From NCBI GenBank assembly GCA_028565635.1, contig JAOXYB010035705.1, positions 1-13,857 of the forward strand: a DNA stretch of 13,857 nucleotides. The letters are read 5' to 3'. The position numbers and the translations under genes were made by a program. Below, in pieces: positions 7,481-13,857 of the stretch (its first letter is position 1; the number at the start of each line of letters is the position of its first letter). This DNA comes from Phoronis ovalis. Taxonomy: Eukaryota > Phoronida > Phoronidae. The notes beneath the pieces are model-generated. The model was given only the letters and a program-made list of their open reading frames with translations. It ran no database searches and was not told the DNA's origin.

Positions 7481-9929
7481 TTACTCGTCGCCTACCTGAA
7501 CCAAGACATTCCCAGAATGAGCACCTAAATTATTGTCAAAAATTTTCTTGTCTATTGAAATTTTCAAATCATTTGCCTTGTCAAGGTCTTCCGATTTCGA
7601 AGGCCATTTGTCCTGAATTAATGTAATAGCTCTTATAATGCTATCGAGTGCTTGCTTTATGAGCTGGGGTTCATCGGTGGCAAGTTTTTCGTTTGTCTTG
7701 GCTAATCCAAACAAAATATGCACCAAGTCATAATTTGTTTGATCTGTACTATCTTGCAAAGACATTGACTTCATAAAGAACTCTTTTGCCTTCTTATGAT
7801 TATCATTGTTATTTTGCAAAAGTTCGAAGTCACCCGCTGAGTTATATACAGGAATTAATAGGGCAGGTTTATTTCTTAGACATTCATCTTGATTGTACAT
7901 GCCATCAGCCAATATTATCATTTTTTTGTAATGATCGTGAACTTTAGAAAAACAGGGATTGGGAGCATGCTGCTCATTTTGGAACTGTATCCATATTTTC
8001 AGCAACTTATGGAGGCTTATCAGTCTTTCAATCTCATCCCCACTCGATAATTTCAAAAGACCAAACTGGTAATAATCGATATTTTCATCTACAAGGTTTT
8101 GGTAAGACAAATAAGCATCAGCTAAATTTGTTTTAACTTGGCCATATTGTAATGTTCCATTATTGCTCTCTGTTTTCAATTGCAAGACATTGTCGCGCAG
8201 AGAAAGGAACTGATGCACAGTGCGGTATTTGGATCCGGTTGCTTTAAAAATTAGATTGGCTATCTCATCTGCCATATGAATGTCATCCAAATATGTTTTA
8301 CTATTGCCTGAATGTGATTTGTACTTAAAATAGAATCGACCAAGAGAATACAGCACTGATACAAATAACTCGGGTAAGAACATTTTAATAAGTAGATGTT
8401 TAGGCACTGCAACATCATACAGCACCAAACTGTCATATTCTTCGATAGTTATAGTATCACTGACTGATGTATTCGTATGCTTTTGTTCCAAGCGAACATT
8501 AATTGTACTTTGATCTTTCTTGGAAATTTTTCTGTTCAGGATAATGCACAAAATATCAGCTTGGGACAAATTAAGATTGGCTTGTGTCAGTTGCCCGTAT
8601 ATAGCTTTTGCACTTGTAGTGTGTGTTTTGTTTATCAATGAAAGCATTAGCTGTTTAGCTTCTTTTAGGCGTATCTCTGACATTTCTGGAAAATCCATAT
8701 GACTTTGAGCAAGAAAGTCTAACAGAAAAACACGAAGAGTAATGATTGTTACCTCATCATTGGTCAAAGAACCCTTTAATTTGTGTCTGGGATACATTTT
8801 GAAGTATGTTCGAGCATGGTGGCAATATGTGGTACTAACCCAATGTTGTTGTCTTGTTGCCTTCCAACATAGACATCTTTGCTTAAGAATTTGCAAAGTA
8901 AAAGGAGAGCCTTCTTTGCAAGTTTGGTCCTCTCAGACTCAGACCATTGAAGACGGACGGCAAGTTGAGTTATTTGGTGAATAGTTAAATAGCTCTGGTT
9001 TTCTTTTTGATTAACTTGCCCTAAATACATTGGCTGGAGGGCTTCTTTAAATTTGTCAATAAAAGACAAATCCACGTTGCCATCAGATAAAGTTGGAAAC
9101 AATCCACTCAAGATTGCGAGTGGAATGTCAACGTGGTTAAAGAAGCAGGCTACTTCGAGACAGGCATACAAGTCTCCTAATTTCTGTTTCACTATTTCTA
9201 ATCCATATTGCAACACTTTAAGTAGAGATTTAGGATAGCCACCAAGGCATCCAAAATTCTGTTCTTGCTTAAACAGCTCATCAGAAATCTCTGAATGCGA
9301 GAGTAATCCAAGATACTTCTTTATTGAAATTTTTGTTTTTATTATATACCATTTTGCAGTAGATAACGCAAAAGGCAGATAACTAAAACATTCAGCAAGG
9401 GCTATAATATCTTCTTCGGTCTCCTGGTATCGCTGAAATGTCGGGTATAATTTATCGACCTGATTAAAAAAAGATACTGTATCATCTTTCGACATACCAG
9501 AAACCTCAATGTGCTGAATGTTTTTGAAATCCAAGTGTTTGCATTTAGGGTCATGGCTAGTAATTATAAACTTTATCCGCCTGTACTTATTGGAACAATC
9601 AGCAACGTTTATCTTTTGAAAAACACGTTTCAAAATACCCAGAAAACTGTCGTGCAAATTATCAAAGATTAACAAATGCTCAAACCTCTGCATACTTAAC
9701 TTTTCTACAATATTTAATATAAAGATCTCAATTGCTCCAGCCTTGTCTTGAATGCTGTCAAATGAGGATCTTTGCAGCTTCAATTCATCAGCGAGTGTCT
9801 GTATACTTGCTAACATTTCATCCTCATTTGAAGCTGGTATATTCCATATCACAGTGGAGGGACTTCCATTCTTCTGGAAGTCTTCGGCACAAATGAGACT
9901 AAGCTGCGTTTTCCCTGAACCAGGTGGTC
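7481..9929 (-). other. Gene B exon 4 (ATPase, winged helix, TPR-like region), one frame break
   Basis: The acceptor is cttaattag|GA at 9931-9930. The exon opens with GPPGSGKTQL once joined to exon 3. It reads through to Lys514 near 8797-8800, where the original frame stops at 8778-8776 and the coding signal moves to the -1 frame, which is open to the stop at 7483-7481. The exon is 2449 nt; gene A has 2429. Confidence 0.86.
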
Positions 9930-11959
9930 CTAATTAAGATTTTAAAAAAGCGTTTTATAATTACGGATATATAATTATGAATAACATTCGGCATCTTACA
10001 ACGAAAGAATTGTTGAAACCAATTTATGTATTTATTTAACAAGATTACAGCACTAAGGTACACCTAGATTAAAATCGACTATTATTAGTTTAAAATGTTC
10101 TGTGCATGGCATTGGATAAACATAACTTGAGAATACATGTTGTCCCAGTGTGTCATAACCAGGTATACTTGGTCACAGTTATAACATTTGTTGCAGTTGC
10201 ATTTTTATTATTGAAATGGAATGTCTTATTTTCGCCTAAATCAAACAAATTTGAATTTGTATTCTTTCTCAGTCCATGATTCAAACTATATCTGAGGTAT
10301 TCCAACTAACTCTGATATGGTGCATTTATTTGTGGACGATTTTCATAATTTTATAAGATATATTATTATGTGGAGGCTAACTTTACCCATACACTGTGCA
10401 AAACATAACTTTGATTGAATACCTCTTAAAATCGCTACTTGGTTATCTTTTAACGCTACCCACAGCTGTCCAAAGCAGACTGACCTGTAGACCGGGATAA
10501 CAGGATGGTCCACGTTAACTAAGCATTTACCTACAATTGTCAAAATATTTCTGTTTAATTCACATTGTAATCATCGATGTTTCCATAATCTACATCACGT
10601 GATACTACTGAAAAGCAATACAAGTACGAGAGAGAGAGAGAGAGAGACCTATGATAGTTATATGTACACTTTAAAATTGTGTTATCTGTTATCGGAGATC
10701 GAGTACTTTGGTACCAGGGGGACTTTGGTCAATCACACACTACCACTGTACCGTGACTGATGTTGCAGAGGCTATTTGCAGAAGGTGCCACGAAGTTCAT
10801 TTACCAAGAATGAGTTTTAGGCAAAAACGAAAGATTCAAATCAGTTTATTTTTTAGTGAAAGATCACAATTTAATTCAGTTTTAATTACTTATGGATGTA
10901 TGACGTATACGTAATTATGTATATGGCATAAGGACACAATCAAATGCAGCTGCACTGCAGGTGTCAGGGTCTGGCAGCGTAATTCTTCGGTTTACATTTA
11001 TCAAATGTTCTTTTTTCCTCCTTTCCCTTTAAAAGGGAGCTCAGTGAGAAAACGAATGGCATAAATTTTACCTTTTTAAAATGAAATGTACACATATTTG
11101 ATGGGATTATTTGAGCTAGTTTGCCGCTTGGGACTGAATATTTTCCGGGTGTAGTCTTCAGAATGGAATAGCAAAATATTTTGGTGGCGATGTCTGCACG
11201 AAAAATGAATCGAACTGGGAGCAGGATACATAATACCTTCAGTTCTTACAAAGCCTTTTTTGCGCATTGTTTTGGAACTTTTTATAATGATTTATGTTAC
11301 TATAGAAGTGAATGGGAAAACCAACTGTGTCCTTATACCATATTATTTATGTAAAACACCGTTCTACGAAAATCCCCCAGCAAATCTGTCTTACGTTTAG
11401 TTACATACCAAACTTTGATTCCCGCAGCTTAATGCTATATTCGTCAACCATTTTAAACAAATCTTGTCTTTCGACATTCTTCAACATCTCACCCAGTTCT
11501 TCTACATTGTCTTCAGTAAGAAGTTTTGTACGTAACATTTCGGTCAAAATAAATTTCCCATCGTTAACTACATTTAGATCGCCTGCCAAAATGTTTACTT
11601 CATATTGTGGCAATTGTTTCAAATTATTCACATTTTCTGAAAGTAAAACCTACATGTAGGTGGACTTTTTATCGAATACACACAGTATATTGTCACATAT
11701 TATCACGTGAAGACTCGACTCGATCATATAAATTTTACAACAAATGTTAATTAAAACAAAAGTGAAAATAAATAGCTTTTTTGATGAAGTAAAAGAGTAT
11801 AATATATCACTTCTGCTGCGCTCACTGACGTGGTTTTGTCTCGTCTGTTAACATGGTTGATTACGATGCAGATGGGCAACTGGTACCTGTTGTTAATTCT
11901 TTTCCTACTTTTTCTATAAGATCTTTAAATGCCTTTGCTTGGTTGAATGGTGTTTCCAT
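7481..11959 (-). CDS. Gene B: DED - NB-ARC-like STAND ATPase - TPR-like receptor, 4 exons, frame broken once
   Basis: Coding exons are 11959-11887, 11636-11409, 10530-10423 and 9929-7481 (73+228+108+2449 = 2858 nt, one short of 953 codons). Splice sites and phases match gene A. The DED spans about residues 10-100 with RQDL at 81-84. Walker A is GPPGSGKT (137-144), Walker B LLIFDN (222-227) with the usual Asp, sensor FIITS (257-261), GLPL-like YLPFAL (320-325), and winged-helix TIHQITQ (452-458). After Lys514 the frame closes six codons later, while similarity to gene A resumes in the -1 frame (YFKMYPRHKL...) and continues through the TPR-like C-terminus to TAA at 7483-7481. An in-frame TGA two codons before ATG and a GCCATGG context fix the start. 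Function is as for gene A by inference. The break could be an assembly error, a polymorphism or a young pseudogene. Confidence 0.82.
8797..8800 (-). other. Frame break in gene B exon 4 at an A-run
   Basis: The coding strand reads ACT TCA AAA TGT here. Similarity to gene A needs one more base, and a fifth A in the run would keep the frame open across the break. Protein similarity to gene A is present on both sides (LVPHIATMLEHTSK before, HKLKGSLTNDEVTIITLRVFLLD after). Confidence 0.8.
10423..10530 (-). other. Gene B exon 3 (linker leading into the P-loop)
   Basis: This 108-nt exon, phase 1 at both ends, has acceptor gacaattgtag|GT and donor AGAG|GTATTC. It encodes KCLVNVDHPVIPVYRSV... and ends with VAILR plus the first base of the P-loop glycine codon. 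Length and position match gene A exon 3 exactly. Confidence 0.85.
10531..11408 (-). other. Gene B intron 2
   Basis: An 878-bp GT-AG phase 1 intron between the DED and linker exons. It contains the (GA)10 tract and no supported exon. Its sequence is not obviously similar to gene A intron 2. Confidence 0.8.
10628..10647. repeat. (GA)10 microsatellite in gene B intron 2
   Basis: Ten uninterrupted GA units. It is intronic and not in gene A, so it is likely neutral. Confidence 0.9.
11409..11636 (-). other. Gene B exon 2 (most of the death effector domain)
   Basis: This 228-nt exon, phase 1 at both ends, has acceptor ttactttcag|AA and donor TTTG|GTATGT. It encodes residues 25-100 starting ENVNNLKQLP, including VERQDL. 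It is one codon shorter than gene A exon 2 and clearly homologous along its length. Confidence 0.87.
11887..11959 (-). other. Gene B exon 1 (DED helix 1, start codon)
   Basis: This 73-nt exon encodes METPFNQAKAF...VGKELTT plus one base, with donor ACAG|GTACC. The start context GCCATGG is strong and an in-frame TGA lies directly upstream. A pyrimidine-rich acceptor-like cttctcttttgcacag ends at 12001, so the 5' leader may itself be spliced. Confidence 0.83.
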
Positions 11960-12222
11960 GGCTCACTAACTTGAAAACCCCAGAGTTGCAATCCTTGTGT
12001 CTGTGCAAAAGAGAAGATGGTGATATTTGTAAAAAAAACACATACAGGCTGAGCTCAGTTGTTATTGTAACTAAACTATGAAGAATCAAAATACATTTTG
12101 ACAGTAAAAACTCAAAAGATTCACCCATTTGCGTTTAAAGTTGTTAGAAAATGGTCTGTGGGCTTGTTGTGTAGTTTAGTATAAAAGCTAACGAACTGGT
12201 TTTCACTTGACTTTATAACGAT

Positions 12223-12242
12223 CACCCCTTGCATTCGGGGTG
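12223..12242. repeat. Perfect inverted repeat upstream of gene B
   Basis: CACCCC-ttgcattc-GGGGTG has a 6-bp stem and an 8-nt loop. It lies about 265 bp upstream of the gene B start codon, in the expected promoter or leader region. Confidence 0.35.
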
Positions 12243-13010
12243 TTTGTAGGTCCGTACACTCTAAACCAGCCTCATCTCCCTGACTTCTGCCATAACTGCT
12301 TAAAAGACACACGCGAATGGAGCAAAATAACATGGTGTTCCTCATGTAATCAAGCACTTTGATTGCAGATCTCCATGATCACATGTTCTTAGTGTTAGGA
12401 TACTAATTCTAAACATTCAATTTATTCTCCAGCGTATTAAACTGAATCGTTTGCTTGAAAATGTGCAAGTGGGATCACTTCAGACTAAAACAGACACGTC
12501 GGTACAGAAAGATTAACAAAAATACTAAATGAATGAATGATCTGACTTGAGGAAATTAATATTCAATTATTTACCTGCTTTCGATCAATTTTCTATCAGA
12601 AATTGCTGTAGCTTTAAAATTTCTTGATTTTGGCAAACTCTTGGAGCAATAAAAGGAGTAACTAACACTAAAATCTGAAATGCAATACAAAATTAAGGTA
12701 CATAAGCACTTTGTATAGTATATATATATTTAATAATGGAGTGTGTTGTATCAAAAAATGTACCCTACTTCATGATCAATTCAAGGGGGACAAACAAAAA
12801 CTACTGGAGCAGATATTACTAAAAGTTCTTTGTCTTCCTTAATAATAACATTATATGATTCAGTTCAATTTTAGCATAATATTAATATAGTACCTGTCCT
12901 ATATCCTCACACTATGATGTGATCTCGAGAAATAAACTCCCATTTTAGACGAAATTGTGGTAAAGGAATTTCCGGTTTCGGTTTCAATTTTAGTGCTTTG
13001 TGTTTTTCAG

Positions 13011-13090
13011 GCACTTATCAATATTTCGCTATGATATTGCTCCCACCTACTTATATCATGCATGATCTAAATTGTCAACTCTTTGAAAAA
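13011..13090 (+). CDS. Weak candidate internal exon, unknown product
   Basis: An 80-nt segment lies between a good acceptor (gctttgtgtttttcag) and a consensus donor (AAAAA|GTAAGT). One frame is open throughout (TYQYFAMILLPPTYIM...). The other two contain stops. I do not recognise the peptide. No partner exon is identified, so it may be chance in AT-rich DNA or part of a plus-strand gene running out of the window. Confidence 0.2.
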
Positions 13091-13729
13091 GTAAGTAATT
13101 ATAAGAATAACTAAAGTATTTTAAATAAAACCAACCATAACATTCGTATATATAACGTACAGAATTGCTCCCGTTTTTTTAAGAGTGCGACACAGTTGGA
13201 AAGGAAGACAATTAAAACCTCAGCTTTTGCACCATTAACTGTATCATAGCCTTGTTATGGTCCTTGCACTATGGAACACGGATACTAGAAGCATCATAGT
13301 GTTATAAACAACTATGAAAGCACGATACTCGCAATTTAATCATCATTACTATAGTGTCACTTTGTATTGCATTGCAAAACCGGTACGTGATCGAAAGTTT
13401 GGGGAAGTCCCTTGTGAATTATGGCGACGACCTTTAAACTTTGTCCTCGGGTTTTCCAGGATAATATCAAGTAACACAGTAGCTGGAAAGATTATTCCAT
13501 ATGGTGCAAGCTAATATCTCAACTAGATAGCTTTTTAGCAAAGGCATGGTTGCTCATAATAACTTTTATGAATGTTGCATGACCTCTAAATTATCTTCCA
13601 TCGTCATTGCCTTAAAATGCTTTGCTCAAGATGCTTCATACATTCATCTTTTAATACCTAAATATTTTGAAAGGTCATAAAAATTACTTTTTATAACCTA
13701 ATACCATCATTTTGCAACATATCGAGCAA

Positions 13730-13840
13730 TTTGAAATTTTGACCTTTAAATGGACTTTTGACCCCAAGGTCAGCAATGGCCTATCCTGGGGATGTCAAAC
13801 CTCAAATATCATGTCCTTACAGTCTTCGAGATATAGCTTA
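13730..13840. repeat. Possible dispersed repeat with TGACC/AGGTCA motifs
   Basis: The stretch contains gacctttaaa and the inverted repeat TGACC-ccaa-GGTCA (13759-13772), then tcttcgagatatagctt. Phrases of this kind recur in dispersed repeats of many aquatic invertebrates, as I recall them. It is probably truncated by the window end. No repeat copy is seen elsewhere in the window. Confidence 0.3.
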
Positions 13841-13857
13841 GTAAAATATATAATATG

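Larger units (their letters stand above)
11960..13857. other. Upstream flank of gene B, no firm gene
   Basis: About 1.9 kb expected to include the gene B leader and promoter. An acceptor-like site at 12001-12002 (minus) hints at a spliced leader. A 78-codon minus-strand frame at 12121-12357 has no recognised motif. The plus-strand candidate exon 13011-13090 and the terminal repeat are listed separately. Confidence 0.4.

Noticed and set aside
8787-8839. A 53-bp GT-AG intron that would restore the gene B frame
   Set aside because: The sites exist and the length is suitable, but it would delete residues that align with gene A, and it is far shorter than every other intron here. A one-base loss is simpler.
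7481-8896. Two separate minus-strand genes in place of gene B exon 4
   Set aside because: Both frames together align end to end with the single gene A exon, so they are one gene with a frame break.
8520-9238. Plus-strand open frames opposite gene B exon 4
   Set aside because: Antisense shadows with no motifs and no splice context.
11312-11659. Plus-strand 115-codon frame
   Set aside because: It is antisense to the gene B DED exon, whose splice sites and similarity to gene A are clear.
1655-11959. Classical NACHT-LRR (NLR) identity
   Set aside because: The Walker B region lacks the NACHT acidic pattern, a GLPL-like motif and TPR-like helices are present, and no leucine-rich repeats are seen.
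12121-12357. 78-codon minus-strand frame as an extra gene or leader coding exon
   Set aside because: No recognised motif, no paralogue near gene A, and in-frame stops lie between it and the well-defined gene B start.

Overview
The window looks like nuclear DNA from an invertebrate animal. It is strongly AT-rich. Its genes are split by 250-880 bp GT-AG introns, spacers are long and low in coding signal, and the recognisable domains (death effector domain plus STAND-type P-loop ATPase plus helical repeats) belong to animal innate-immune or cell-death receptors. A dispersed-repeat-like stretch at the right end resembles repeats common in aquatic invertebrates, perhaps molluscs or another marine phylum. 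I cannot name the species.

The main content is two tandem paralogous four-exon genes, both on the minus strand. Gene A (coding 6006 to 1655; exons 6006-5934, 5565-5335, 4504-4397, 4083-1655) encodes 946 residues without a break. Gene B (coding 11959 to 7481; exons 11959-11887, 11636-11409, 10530-10423, 9929-7481) would encode about 952 residues but has one reading-frame break near 8797-8800. In both, all three introns are phase 1 and fall at equivalent places. Exons 1+2 encode a death effector domain (DED) with an RQDL motif. Exon 3 is exactly 108 nt in both and encodes a linker ending just before the P-loop. Exon 4 encodes an NB-ARC-like ATPase, a winged-helix-like segment and a long TPR-like helical region. 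Splicing of exon 3 to exon 4 rebuilds the Walker A motif (GPSGSGKT in A, GPPGSGKT in B), which strongly supports the gene models.

Layout from left to right: 1-589, no supported gene; 590-689, a plus-strand terminal exon encoding 32 residues with a C-terminal membrane segment, possibly CD225/IFITM-like; about 690-1654, the shared convergent 3' region; 1655-6006, gene A, whose second intron carries a nested inverted-repeat (foldback/MITE-like) structure; 6007-7480, the gene A promoter region (TATA box, CCAAT, E-box, hairpins) and the gene B 3' region; 7481-11959, gene B; 11960-13857, the gene B upstream region with a weak candidate plus-strand exon at 13011-13090 and a repeat-like tail.

By family knowledge, a DED joined to a STAND ATPase and a TPR-like sensor suggests a receptor that oligomerises on ligand sensing and recruits DED partners such as caspase-8/FADD-type proteins. 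That function is inference; the domain order and splice structure are read from the sequence.
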